64,000 bases of DNA from Lysinibacillus sp. SGAir0095 (GCF_005491425.1 NZ_CP028083.1:830001-894000), one strand, 5' to 3'. Counted from the first letter of the stretch, positions 49,807 to 58,173 are shown. The notes: generated from the sequence alone by a model not told the origin. Numbers and translations: made by a program.

Positions 49807-49924
49807 GTACCAGGTACACAAACGATTCTGATAATTGAATGGACACTATAATAGCCAAGTTCGAATGTGAACTTGGCCTTTTAATTTGACTGAGTACCAG
49901 GTACACAAACAATTCTGATAATTG
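49807..49924. repeat. REP-like composite repeat, element D
   Basis: Two direct 31-base units (49807-49837 and 49894-49924, 30 of 31 identical), each opening with the palindrome GTACCAGGTAC and ending TCTGATAATTG. They flank a hairpin GCCAAGTTC/GAACTTGGC (49854-49877) followed by CTTTT, which also serves as the terminator of the nuclease gene. The right unit ends 14 bases from the stop codon of the RAYT gene. Confidence 0.88.
49854..49882 (+). terminator. Terminator hairpin inside element D
   Basis: 9-bp perfect stem, 6-nt loop, then CCTTTTAATTT. The stem is identical to the hairpin inside element C (46324-46347). Confidence 0.8.
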
Positions 49925-49937
49925 GAAAGGGAAAGAG

Positions 49938-50531
49938 TTATTCATCCTCTTTAGTGAGAGCATATGGTAGTGCATCTTCAGGCGTTTCACAAAATTGGAT
50001 ATAGTCATGTTTTGATTGAAGAGTGGGGTAAAGAAGACAATTTAAAAGGGGTTCAGTGTCAATAAATGGATAGATGGGGGTCTGTCCAAATTTGTATAAG
50101 TTATAGCTACTGTATGGATAAAGTTCCATATTGCTTACCATAGGGGTTTTTGTATTGATAGGATTACGGTGGATGTATCTGCTGACTTTTAACATGGAGA
50201 AGGGTGTGGAAACTAAATCGGAAAAATAGCGATTTTCATAGAGATGTCCTGAGTAGGAATATCTTTTTTTGAAGTAGTCACTGTAACGCCAATTAATTAT
50301 TCGCATGATTTTGCTCAGTGGAACTTCGGGGGACTGTATTAGGAGATGATAATGATTTGTCATAATACAATATGCAGAAAGGGTAAATGGATACTTTTCA
50401 TAAGTATTATGAAGGATTCGGTAAAATTCAAAAAAGTCTCTTTCATTTTTAAAAATTGGTTGCCGATTGTTTCCTCGCATTACAACATGATTAAAAACCT
50501 CAGGATGCCAAATTCGTCTTCTTCTAGGCAA
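49938..50531 (-). CDS. REP-associated tyrosine transposase (RAYT, Y1/IS200-like)
   Basis: A 197-residue single-copy Y1 HUH transposase. Motifs are VFNHVVMRGNNRQPIF near the start, the metal-binding HUH pair in IMTNHYHLLIQ (His-Tyr-His), and a helix with the likely nucleophile Tyr in INWRYSDYFKKRYSYSGHLYENRY, a layout typical of RAYT proteins rather than IS200 TnpA. No insertion-sequence ends of the usual IS200/IS605 kind are seen; instead, the gene is bounded by GTACC(W)GGTAC palindromes (element D 14 bases past the stop, element E about 200 bases upstream). That is the genomic signature of REP/RAYT systems. The start is TTG at 50531 with SD AAGGAGG. It is probably domesticated or self-immobile. 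Confidence 0.88.
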   Translation of the reverse strand: MPRRRRIWHPEVFNHVVMRGNNRQPIFKNERDFFEFYRILHNTYEKYPFTLSAYCIMTNHYHLLIQSPEVPLSKIMRIINWRYSDYFKKRYSYSGHLYENRYFSDLVSTPFSMLKVSRYIHRNPINTKTPMVSNMELYPYSSYNLYKFGQTPIYPFIDTEPLLNCLLYPTLQSKHDYIQFCETPEDALPYALTKEDE

Positions 50532-50724
50532 TTACTATGCCTCCTTCAATTTATATTAGATTTGTTGGAGTAAAGTTAATTAAACAATAATTGATTTCTT
50601 TCAAATTGTCTATATCTGCTAGTTTCCTATTTTCATTCAAATTTAAACTTTTAAACAAAGAACCTAGCTAAAAACAGAATATCCCATATTACAAGGACAA
50701 ATTTAAACTTATAAACTTAAAATG

Positions 50725-50805
50725 AATTGTGTGAAAATTGTGTGTGTACCTGGTCCGCTAAATATTCTGAATTTTTCCTGAGTTGTGTGAGGACCTGGTA
50801 CACAA
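50725..50805. repeat. REP-like palindromic repeat, element E
   Basis: Inverted arms TGTGTACCTGGTCC (50743-50756) and GGACCTGGTACACA (50791-50804) pair over 13 of 14 positions. Compared with the family core GTACC-W-GGTAC, each arm has a change at one position that would break a local palindrome but is exactly compensated by the other arm. The left half is homologous to element A. It lies upstream of the RAYT gene. Confidence 0.85.
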
Positions 50806-50814
50806 AAAAGCCAC

Positions 50815-50852
50815 TAAAAAAACCGCAAGCAATTCAAAATTGCTTGCGGTTC
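50815..50852 (-). terminator. Terminator of the cstA-like gene (minus strand)
   Basis: 13-bp perfect stem AACCGCAAGCAAT and complement; on the minus strand it is followed by a T run. T residues also follow on the plus strand, so it may work both ways. Confidence 0.88.
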
Positions 50853-50865
50853 TAGTTTTTAATAA

Positions 50866-52323
50866 TTAGGCTTCGTTTGCCTTAAAGCCTGATACGTCTT
50901 CATCCAGTAGCAAGGATGTGCCGCGTTTTTTGTGTGCAGAGGCGAAGAAGATACCTACAAGCACTGCTGCTGCGACTAGTCCACCGATGAACGATGCGTT
51001 CAGTGGAATGCCAAAGCCCATTGTTGGTTCATATAAAATATAAACGATAACCATGTAGGTCATGAAACTCGCTGGTACTGTTGCAATCCAGTGATTCTTC
51101 CTTGCAAGGAATAGATACATCGCTCCAACCCAAAGAGCGATTACTGCGGTTACTTGGTTTGCCCAAGAGAAGTAGCGCCATAAAATATTAAAATCAATTT
51201 TAGTTAAAGCATAAGAAATAACGAATAACGGAATCGCAATCCATAAACGGCTCATTATTTTTGCTTGACCGAATTTGAAGTATTCGGCAATGATCATACG
51301 AGCTGCGCGGAAAGCTGTATCTCCAGATGTAATTGGTAATACGATTACACCTAAAACCGCTAAAGTACCGCCGATTGAGCCCAACATTAATAAGGATACT
51401 TCACTTACTACTGCTGCTGGACCTCCAGCTGCAATTACTTCACTTAAGCCACCATAGCCACCGAATAGACTCATAGAAGCGGCTGCCCAAATCATGGCAA
51501 TAATACCTTCTGCAATCATCATACCGTAGAAAATTTTACGACCTTGGTTTTCATTTTGCGTAGTACGCGAAATAATCGGTGTTTGTGTTGCATGGAATCC
51601 TGATAATGCACCACAAGTAATCGTAAAGAAGATTAATGGGAAGATCGGTAAATTCCCTGGGTGCATATTTTGGAACGAAAGCTCTGGAATTGGTGCACCA
51701 GTCACAATCATTCCAATTCCTACACCAAGTGCAGAAACTACTAAAAGTGCTCCGAAGTACGGATACAAGCGACCGATAATTTTATCAACAGGTAATAGTG
51801 TTGCTAAAATATAGTAAAAGAAGATAACACCAACAATCAGTGCAAGTGCTACTTTGCCATCCATTAAATTACTAATCAGCATAGCTGGTGAAGATACGAA
51901 TACAGTCCCTACTAATAATAAAAGTAAAAGAGCGAAAACGTTTACAACGTGCTTCATAAACTTCCCTAAAAATTTCGATACAAGCTCTGGTAAATGTGCC
52001 CCTTTGTTTCGAATAGAAATCATACCAGTCAAGTAATCATGTACAGCCCCTGCAAAAATACATCCTACAACGATCCAGATAAATGCCACTGGACCATAAA
52101 GTGCCCCGGCGATTGGACCAAATACAGGACCAGTCCCTGCAATATTCAATAATTGAATTAATGAGTTCTTTGGTGTTGACATTGGTACATAATCGACACC
52201 ATCAGCATTTACATAGGCAGGTGTTGGTCGTTTTGGTTTCTCCCCAAAAACTTTCTCGACGTACTTGCCATAAGTAAAATACCCGGCGATTAAGATTACA
52301 ATACATACTAAAAACGTAATCAC
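50866..52323 (-). CDS. cstA: CstA-family transporter (carbon starvation / pyruvate-peptide uptake)
   Basis: Polytopic membrane protein of 485 residues with about 14 helices. It shows the CstA signature near the N-terminus (STPKNSLIQLLNIAGTGPVFGPIAGALYGPVAFIWIVVGCIFAGAVHDY) and SGFHATQTPIISRT. It is the short form common in Firmicutes, lacking the long C-terminal part of E. coli CstA. Relatives import peptides or pyruvate at low nutrient levels; the substrate here is not determined. The SD is GGGGGAG on the minus strand. A 12-bp palindrome TGTTATATAACA lies 68 bases upstream of the start, suggesting operator control. Confidence 0.88.
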   Translation of the reverse strand: MITFLVCIVILIAGYFTYGKYVEKVFGEKPKRPTPAYVNADGVDYVPMSTPKNSLIQLLNIAGTGPVFGPIAGALYGPVAFIWIVVGCIFAGAVHDYLTGMISIRNKGAHLPELVSKFLGKFMKHVVNVFALLLLLLVGTVFVSSPAMLISNLMDGKVALALIVGVIFFYYILATLLPVDKIIGRLYPYFGALLVVSALGVGIGMIVTGAPIPELSFQNMHPGNLPIFPLIFFTITCGALSGFHATQTPIISRTTQNENQGRKIFYGMMIAEGIIAMIWAAASMSLFGGYGGLSEVIAAGGPAAVVSEVSLLMLGSIGGTLAVLGVIVLPITSGDTAFRAARMIIAEYFKFGQAKIMSRLWIAIPLFVISYALTKIDFNILWRYFSWANQVTAVIALWVGAMYLFLARKNHWIATVPASFMTYMVIVYILYEPTMGFGIPLNASFIGGLVAAAVLVGIFFASAHKKRGTSLLLDEDVSGFKANEA

Positions 52324-52390
52324 TTAAGACTCCCCCATCCCTTTTTAAATTTTCTTAATATTCTATCTCTAGAATGATAGTAGCATAAAA

Positions 52391-52402
52391 TGTTATATAA
52401 CA
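52391..52402. promoter_or_regulatory. Palindromic operator candidate upstream of cstA
   Basis: TGTTATATAACA is a perfect 12-bp palindrome; a related TTATATAACA occurs at about 52424-52433. Together they overlap the expected cstA promoter (minus strand TTGTTA, 18 bases, TATCAT). The regulator is unknown. Confidence 0.45.
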
Positions 52403-52626
52403 ACAATATTATTTTTGTAAAATTATATAACAGTTTATTAGAATAATATTCCAATTTAAATTTTGAGTAGTATAGTCTTTATGAAGAACTAAGTAAAAGT
52501 TTAAATAGGAAGAGTTCATTTTAGTGGATTAGGGAATAAATGGATGAAATAAAATTTGCAGAAAAGCTATTGAAGCGTATAGTTATGCTGATTTTGCAAT
52601 CTATTGGGCACTCACAAATTTCGAAT

Positions 52627-52710
52627 TTATCGGACACTTTTCCGAAATTACCAGTCACATATAAAAGTTTACCAGATACTTTTTTTAAAATACCGGACAT
52701 TTCATTGGAA
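52627..52710. repeat. 21-bp degenerate tandem repeat (four units)
   Basis: Four units of exactly 21 bases: 52627-52647, 52648-52668, 52669-52689, 52690-52710, sharing T(A)T/ACCGGACACTTTT-like text. In one frame they read LSDTFPK-LPVTYKS-LPDTFFK-IPDISLE, a seven-residue repeat; the minus strand is also open. Similar F/P/D heptads occur in short annotated Bacillus frames, from memory. Confidence 0.65.
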
Positions 52711-52847
52711 CCTGAACCAAAATTGAATCTTGGTACCAATTCCCAAGCCCAACACCCACTCCGAAAACAATAAAAGCCAGAAACCCTCCACTCTAGTGGA
52801 GTTTTCCTAGCTTTCTACCATTAAATATTTACATAGCCCTCAGCAAA

Positions 52848-53342
52848 TCAAACAACGAATGGCTTTTTCATCTTAATCAGTCCATATATATAATAGAAGA
52901 TACTACATGTAAGGATGGTTAAGACAACAAAGAGAATGGCGGTGCCAGATTCTCCCGTCCAGCGGTAGAATAGACGGTACATAAAATAGACGCCAATCAC
53001 AAGCATGGCAATCGAACTAAGGAATCCGATAAAGGGAATGATTGAAATAATCGTAAGCCCGATGTAGATAAGTAAAAACTTAAGGGCATCCTTTTTAATT
53101 TCCTCAAGCGAGGGTTTAGTTGATCCAAGGGCAAAAAGAGTGTACACATTTAGTAATGGAATCCAAGACCAAAAAGCGATTTCCCCTAAACCGTTTGTTT
53201 TTGTCGTATAGAAGTAAATAATGGCAGTGATAATATAACTAAGAAGTGCAAACAAAAGCATAACGATTACAAAACCAATAAAAAAACCGCCAAACAAAAT
53301 ATCAGCTTCTGTTGGATACGTTTCATACATAGATGATAGCAA
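52848..53342 (-). CDS. Small multi-spanning membrane protein, unknown
   Basis: A 164-residue protein with four to five hydrophobic helices and short polar loops (KTNGLGEIAFWSWIPLLNVYTLFALG; RLFYRWTGESGTA). The WIPLLNVYTLF element is reminiscent of small permease-like or DUF-type membrane proteins, but I do not recognise the family. It is monocistronic on the minus strand, next to the gtr cluster. The SD on the minus strand is TGGAGG a few bases before the ATG at 53342. Confidence 0.7.
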   Translation of the reverse strand: MLSSMYETYPTEADILFGGFFIGFVIVMLLFALLSYIITAIIYFYTTKTNGLGEIAFWSWIPLLNVYTLFALGSTKPSLEEIKKDALKFLLIYIGLTIISIIPFIGFLSSIAMLVIGVYFMYRLFYRWTGESGTAILFVVLTILTCSIFYYIYGLIKMKKPFVV

Positions 53343-53465
53343 ACCTCCAAATTGATTAGTTGTGTTACCCGAGATTTATTATATGTTTAAATAATCCGTA
53401 AAATCATGTGACTATGGATGTGATTAAAATGGTATTTCTATTTATAAATTGAAAAATTGAACATT

Positions 53466-53506
53466 ATGTAAATACATTTACATTAAACAAAGCCATTTAG
53501 TATACT
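53466..53506 (+). promoter_or_regulatory. Palindrome overlapping the gtr-cluster promoter
   Basis: ATGTAAAT (53466-53473) and ATTTACAT (53476-53483) form perfect 8-bp arms around AC. The right arm overlaps a -35-like TTACAT (53478-53483), 17 bases before TATACT (53501-53506). This layout suits a repressor site. Confidence 0.5.
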
Positions 53507-53574
53507 GAAACAGGTGTGTTTTTTAGGGACTATTATTTAAATATTGTAATAAAGTAAAATTTAGGAGGGTACAG

Positions 53575-55122
53575 ATGCCAGAAAATATAGGGTCTAAACT
53601 AAGGGGGAAGATCCAATATGAATGGAAATTAGCCATTATTTCAGCATTCATCATTGGATTATTAACTCATCTATATATTTTTTTACATAGGTTACCCAAC
53701 CATGATGGACTGTTAAATATTTATAGCTCACAGGCAAAGGTATCGTCGGGGCGATTCTTTTTAAGTAATGCTGCGGGATTAAGCAGTTACTTTGATATGC
53801 CCTGGGTAATTGGGTTATTTTCTATTTTATTTTTATCCCTTGCTGCTGCCTGTATTGTATGTTTATTCGAAGTGAAGAAGAAAATGGCGATTGTCCTTAT
53901 TTCGGGGATTGTAGTAGCATTTCCAAGCGTTTCTGCAACATTTTCTTATATGTTTACAGCAGATGGGTATATGCTAGGAACTTTTCTAGCTGTCTTAGCG
54001 GTCCTACTAACAAAAAAGTATAAATTTGGCTTCATTATAGGGGCCGTAGCATTATGCCTTGGTGTTGGAATTTATCAGGCGAATTTGTCTGTCGCAATGG
54101 CTTTTATCACACTTTGGTTAATGCATGACATCCTTTTGAAAAAAACGACGACGAAACAACTTGGACTTAATGTCTTACGTTCAGCTTTAATGCTCGGAAT
54201 TGGAATGGTCTCTTATTTAGTTGTATATAAAATCTATACTAAGTTTTTAGATGTATCCATTACAAGCTACCAAGGACTAGATAAGGTCGGTTCTGTAACA
54301 CTGGATGATATTCCAAAAGTTTTTGAGACAATTGATTTAAAGCTAAAAACATTCTTTTTTAATGGGTTCGTGAACCAAGCAGATGTGAATTTATTGGAAT
54401 GGTTAAATGTATTTCTACTCATTACGCTAATCATTTCTACGATTACAGTTATTGTAAAGAATAAAGTTTATAACAGTATTGTGCAAATCCTCATCTTTGT
54501 GCTTTTAGTATTGAGCTTACCGATCAGTTTCTATGTTGTCTATTTCCTTTCACCTGAAGCCGAATACCATATGCTCATGATATTTAGTATTTCATCAATC
54601 TATATCTATCTTATTTTATTGTATGATGCAGTAGAGGTAAGAAAATCGTTATGGATCGAAAAAATTAATTCATGGGCAACAGTGATTTTATTAACTGTCA
54701 CGATCTATAATTTTGGCTTAATTGCCAATATCGTTTATTTTAATATGGAGCTAAAATACGAGCGTTCCATACAATTAGCCAATCGTCTAATAGATCGAGT
54801 TGAACAATTGGAAGATTACGAAGACATTAAAAAGATTCATGTAATAGGGCGTTATCGAATTGAAACGCCATTACCTTCTGTTATTATTCCACAAAAAATA
54901 CCACAAATGGTTGGCTCGACTGGAGAACACCTATTAGTAGAAACTGCACATATTCAGAAAATCTTTGCTAATTTCTTGGGCTATGAGCTTCTTTTCTTAA
55001 TGCCTGATGAGCTGGAAGAGATGAATGCAAGGAATGAAATAAAAGAGATGGGGATTTGGCCGGTAAAAGAATCCGTGCAAGTGATTGATGATGTTCTTGT
55101 CATAAAGTTTGAAGAACAATAA
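53575..55122 (+). CDS. GtrII-type glucosyltransferase, first copy
   Basis: Membrane glycosyltransferase of 515 residues with about ten helices and a C-terminal extracytoplasmic domain (about 410-515). The motif HDGLLNIYSSQAKVSSGRFFL and the TM pattern match the GtrII family, which moves a glucosyl residue from undecaprenyl-phosphate onto a surface polymer outside the membrane. It is about 50 bases upstream of a clear paralogue and in line with GtrB and GtrA genes. The acceptor is unknown; wall polymer or S-layer glycan are candidates. SD TAGGAGGGT precedes the ATG. Confidence 0.82.
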   Translation: MPENIGSKLRGKIQYEWKLAIISAFIIGLLTHLYIFLHRLPNHDGLLNIYSSQAKVSSGRFFLSNAAGLSSYFDMPWVIGLFSILFLSLAAACIVCLFEVKKKMAIVLISGIVVAFPSVSATFSYMFTADGYMLGTFLAVLAVLLTKKYKFGFIIGAVALCLGVGIYQANLSVAMAFITLWLMHDILLKKTTTKQLGLNVLRSALMLGIGMVSYLVVYKIYTKFLDVSITSYQGLDKVGSVTLDDIPKVFETIDLKLKTFFFNGFVNQADVNLLEWLNVFLLITLIISTITVIVKNKVYNSIVQILIFVLLVLSLPISFYVVYFLSPEAEYHMLMIFSISSIYIYLILLYDAVEVRKSLWIEKINSWATVILLTVTIYNFGLIANIVYFNMELKYERSIQLANRLIDRVEQLEDYEDIKKIHVIGRYRIETPLPSVIIPQKIPQMVGSTGEHLLVETAHIQKIFANFLGYELLFLMPDELEEMNARNEIKEMGIWPVKESVQVIDDVLVIKFEEQ

Positions 55123-55172
55123 TGCTTTTATTCCTTAATAAAGATTCAAAACCCCAACTATGGAGGTAAACA

Positions 55173-56732
55173 ATGCCAGAAGAAATATTAGGTAAATTAC
55201 GAAGTAAAATAAAAAATGAATGGGTATTAGCTTTTAGCTCAGCCATGATTATCGGCTTACTTACTCATCTCTATGTATTCATGCACCGATATCCGAACCA
55301 TGATGGACTGCACAATTTTTATAGCACACAAGCAATGGTAACTTCAGGTCGTTTCTTTTTAGGACCTGCTAGCAGCCTAAGCTCCTATTTTGATTTACCA
55401 TGGGTAATAGGGTTATTTTCTCTATTTTTTTTAGCCCTGACTTCAATTTGTTTAGTGATTCTGTTTGAGGTTAGGAAGAAAATTTCAATCGTTTTAATTT
55501 CAGGATTAGTCGTTACATTCCCAAGTGTTTCCTCTACATTCGCCTATATGTTTACTGCAGATGGTTATATGCTTGGCATCTTCATGGCTACCTTAGCTGT
55601 GGTTTTAACCAAAAAATATAAATTTGGGTTTGTATTAGGTGCCATTCTTGTTAGTTTAGCAGTGGGTGTGTATCAAGCGAATTTATCGGTTGCTTTAGTT
55701 TTTGCAACATTTTGGATTATCCATGATATCTTCTTCTCGAATCATTCCATCATGCGAATCTGGGGAAATATAATCCGATCCGGGTTAATGGTTGGGATTG
55801 GGATGGTTGGTTACTTTGTTGTCTATAAGCTTTTTACAAGCTTGCTTTCGGTTCAGATTTCAAGCTATCAAGGACTGGATAAAGTAGGCAGCCTGACAAT
55901 CCATGATATTCCAAAGCGTATTTCACAAATTGTATCTGAACTAAAGACCTTCTTCTTCCGAGGATTCTTTAGCAGCTATGATGTGAATCTATTAGAAATG
56001 TTAAATGTCTTCATATTTATATTGATTTTTATTGGTGCCATTACTTTAATAGTAAAGAAAAAATTGTACCTAAATATAGGGAAACTTGTCACATTAATTC
56101 TATGTGTCATTACTTTACCGTTTACTCTCTATATTGCATATTTTGCTTCACCAAATGTTTTCTATCATATGTTAATGGTATTTAGCTTAAGCAGTACTTA
56201 TATCTTCCTTGTTTTAATATATGATGCAATAGATAGTAACCAGACCACTATTTTTAAAGAAGTATTCTCGTGGGGAACAACAATTTTAATTGCATTCACG
56301 ATATTTAATTTCGCGCTGATTGCAAATATTGCCTACATGAATATGGAGCTGCGTTATGAGAAATCAATTAGCTTTGCGAATCGCTTAGTGGATCGAATCG
56401 AGCAGCTGGATGAGTATGAAAATATTGAGAAAATGGCTGTCTTTGGGAATGTGGAGTTACATTCAACCTTATCAAGTGTATCGATTCCAAATCGAATTCC
56501 GACGATGACTGGCACTGTCGGAGAGACTGTTTTCTATAAACCATATAGTTATAATGAGTTGATTGAAAGCTTCTTGGGCTATTCATTGGTAGCGGCAACA
56601 GATGAGGATCTTAAAGCGATTCAACAAACGAATACCTACAAAGAGATGGGTGTTTGGCCAGCACAAGACTCTGTTCAAGTAATTAATAATACAGTAATAG
56701 TTAAATTTGAAAATATAGAAACGATTGAATGA
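55173..56732 (+). CDS. GtrII-type glucosyltransferase, second copy
   Basis: A 519-residue paralogue of the preceding gene, aligned along its whole length (HDGLHNFYSTQAMVTSGRFFL; SSYFDLPWVIGLFS; TADGYMLGIF; SSYQGLDKVGSLTIHDIPK). Differences cluster in the C-terminal extracytoplasmic part, where acceptor choice would be made. Tandem duplication of the terminal transferase suggests two linkage types or acceptors served by one donor system. SD TGGAGG precedes the ATG. Confidence 0.82.
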   Translation: MPEEILGKLRSKIKNEWVLAFSSAMIIGLLTHLYVFMHRYPNHDGLHNFYSTQAMVTSGRFFLGPASSLSSYFDLPWVIGLFSLFFLALTSICLVILFEVRKKISIVLISGLVVTFPSVSSTFAYMFTADGYMLGIFMATLAVVLTKKYKFGFVLGAILVSLAVGVYQANLSVALVFATFWIIHDIFFSNHSIMRIWGNIIRSGLMVGIGMVGYFVVYKLFTSLLSVQISSYQGLDKVGSLTIHDIPKRISQIVSELKTFFFRGFFSSYDVNLLEMLNVFIFILIFIGAITLIVKKKLYLNIGKLVTLILCVITLPFTLYIAYFASPNVFYHMLMVFSLSSTYIFLVLIYDAIDSNQTTIFKEVFSWGTTILIAFTIFNFALIANIAYMNMELRYEKSISFANRLVDRIEQLDEYENIEKMAVFGNVELHSTLSSVSIPNRIPTMTGTVGETVFYKPYSYNELIESFLGYSLVAATDEDLKAIQQTNTYKEMGVWPAQDSVQVINNTVIVKFENIETIE

Positions 56733-56777
56733 AGTAATTAATATAGGAATGATTGCTTCATTAGAAAGGGGAACACT

Positions 56778-57707
56778 ATGTCGTTACTATCTATAGTACT
56801 CCCGGCTTATAATGAAGAAAAAATGATTGTGAAGGCAGCAGAAGTTCTAAGCGGACTTATGGAGCAAGAAAATATAAAGGCAGAGCTTATTTTTATTAAT
56901 GATGGCTCCAAGGATCAGACATGGAAAGAAATTCAAAAGGCAAGCAATTTATATGAAAATGTAAATGGTATTTGTTTTTCTCGAAACTTTGGTAAAGAGG
57001 CTGCAATATTAGCTGGCCTCGAGCATGCACAGGGGGATTGCTGTGTCGTGATGGATTGTGACCTCCAGCACCCACCTGAAGCTGTGATTGAGATGTATTC
57101 CTTATGGCAAAAGGGATTTGAGATTGTTGAAGGGGTTAAGGTATCCCGTGGAAAGGAAAGTAAAGTACATGGCCTGTTTTCAAAAAGCTTTTATAGATTG
57201 ATTAATCAAGCTACAGGTTTTGATATGTCAAGATCCTCTGATTTCAAGTTACTGGACCGAAAAGTGGTTGATTCATACTTGCAATTACCGGAAAGAAAGC
57301 TTTTCTTCCGCGCGCTCTCGTTTTGGTTAGGCTATAAAAGTATTGAGGTTGAGTTTGAGGTACAGGATCGAACGGAAGGGGAGACAAAATGGTCGTTCCT
57401 TTCATTGATCAAATATGCAGTTAATAACATTACTTCATTCTCCACAGCCCCTATGCAAATTATTACAGTAATCGGTTTTTTCTTCCTTATTTTTGCGATT
57501 GTTCTTGGCATACAATCTGTTTTGAATTATATTCGCGGAGAATCTCTTGAAGGATTTACGACGGTTATTCTTTTGTTATTAGGAATTGGAAGTCTGTTGA
57601 TGATCAGTATGGGAATAATCGGATTCTATATTTCGAAAATCTATGAGGAAGTAAAACGGCGACCACGTTATATTGTGTCCGTTACTACGAATAAGGACGA
57701 AGAATAA
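56778..57707 (+). CDS. GtrB-type undecaprenyl-phosphate glycosyltransferase
   Basis: GT2 enzyme of 309 residues that loads a sugar (glucose in Gtr systems) onto undecaprenyl phosphate at the inner face. It has the GT-A start SIVLPAYNEEKMI, the DXD-type metal site in MDCDLQHPPEAV, the RTEGETKWSF motif of the DPM1/GtrB group and two C-terminal membrane helices (about 232-260, 265-292). It lies between the GtrII pair and gtrA. The sugar identity is inferred from context. Confidence 0.9.
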   Translation: MSLLSIVLPAYNEEKMIVKAAEVLSGLMEQENIKAELIFINDGSKDQTWKEIQKASNLYENVNGICFSRNFGKEAAILAGLEHAQGDCCVVMDCDLQHPPEAVIEMYSLWQKGFEIVEGVKVSRGKESKVHGLFSKSFYRLINQATGFDMSRSSDFKLLDRKVVDSYLQLPERKLFFRALSFWLGYKSIEVEFEVQDRTEGETKWSFLSLIKYAVNNITSFSTAPMQIITVIGFFFLIFAIVLGIQSVLNYIRGESLEGFTTVILLLLGIGSLLMISMGIIGFYISKIYEEVKRRPRYIVSVTTNKDEE

Positions 57708-57708
57708 A

Positions 57709-58116
57709 ATGACCAAGCTATTTGATTTGCTTGATGCGAAGTTTTGGAAATTTATTTTGGTAGGGATGATCAATACAATTGTGGGAACAGCCATCATGTT
57801 TGGCTTTTATAATTTCCTGCACTTTTCGTATTGGACATCTTCTGCCGCTAATTATATTTTAACAAGCATATTAAGTTATTTTTTGAATAAATATTTTACA
57901 TTCCAGCATAAGGGAAGCAGCTGGAAGTCAGCATTGCGCTTTACAATCAATATTGCCATTTGTTATTTATTGGCCTATGGAATTGCTAAGCCATTGACCC
58001 TTCTTGTATTAGCTGATATGAGTCAACGTGTACAGGAAAATGTAGCGATGTTTGTGGGAATGGTCTTGTTTACATTGTTAAACTATTTAGGTCAGCGATT
58101 CTTTGCTTTTAAATAA
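57709..58116 (+). CDS. GtrA-family flippase
   Basis: A 135-residue membrane protein with four helices (FILVGMINTIVGTAIMFGFY; YILTSILSYFLNKYFTF; two C-terminal helices), the GtrA/PF04138 layout. In Gtr systems it flips the undecaprenyl-phosphate sugar to the outer face. It begins two bases after the gtrB stop, so the four genes form one operon; a longer frame from 57673 lies inside gtrB and lacks an SD. The operon's gene order is GtrII-GtrII-B-A, whereas phage cassettes run A-B-type. Confidence 0.87.
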   Translation: MTKLFDLLDAKFWKFILVGMINTIVGTAIMFGFYNFLHFSYWTSSAANYILTSILSYFLNKYFTFQHKGSSWKSALRFTINIAICYLLAYGIAKPLTLLVLADMSQRVQENVAMFVGMVLFTLLNYLGQRFFAFK

Positions 58117-58173
58117 GTGAATCACTGAGGGTAAAGACAAAGTAGTAATGCTATTCAACATTAATATAGAAGT

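Larger units (their letters stand above)
52324..52847. other. Gap with operator-like palindrome and 21-bp tandem repeats
   Basis: 524 bases. The left part holds the cstA promoter region. The open frame at 52540-52773 (77 codons) and its opposite-strand counterpart (52521-52739) both arise from a tandem repeat whose period is a multiple of three, and have no strong SD, so neither is called as a gene. A weak two-way hairpin (about 52772-52814) closes the gap. Confidence 0.45.

Noticed and set aside
52521-52773. Two opposite small frames (77 and 72 codons)
   Set aside because: Produced by the 21-bp tandem repeat; weak or no SD. Kept as a repeat.
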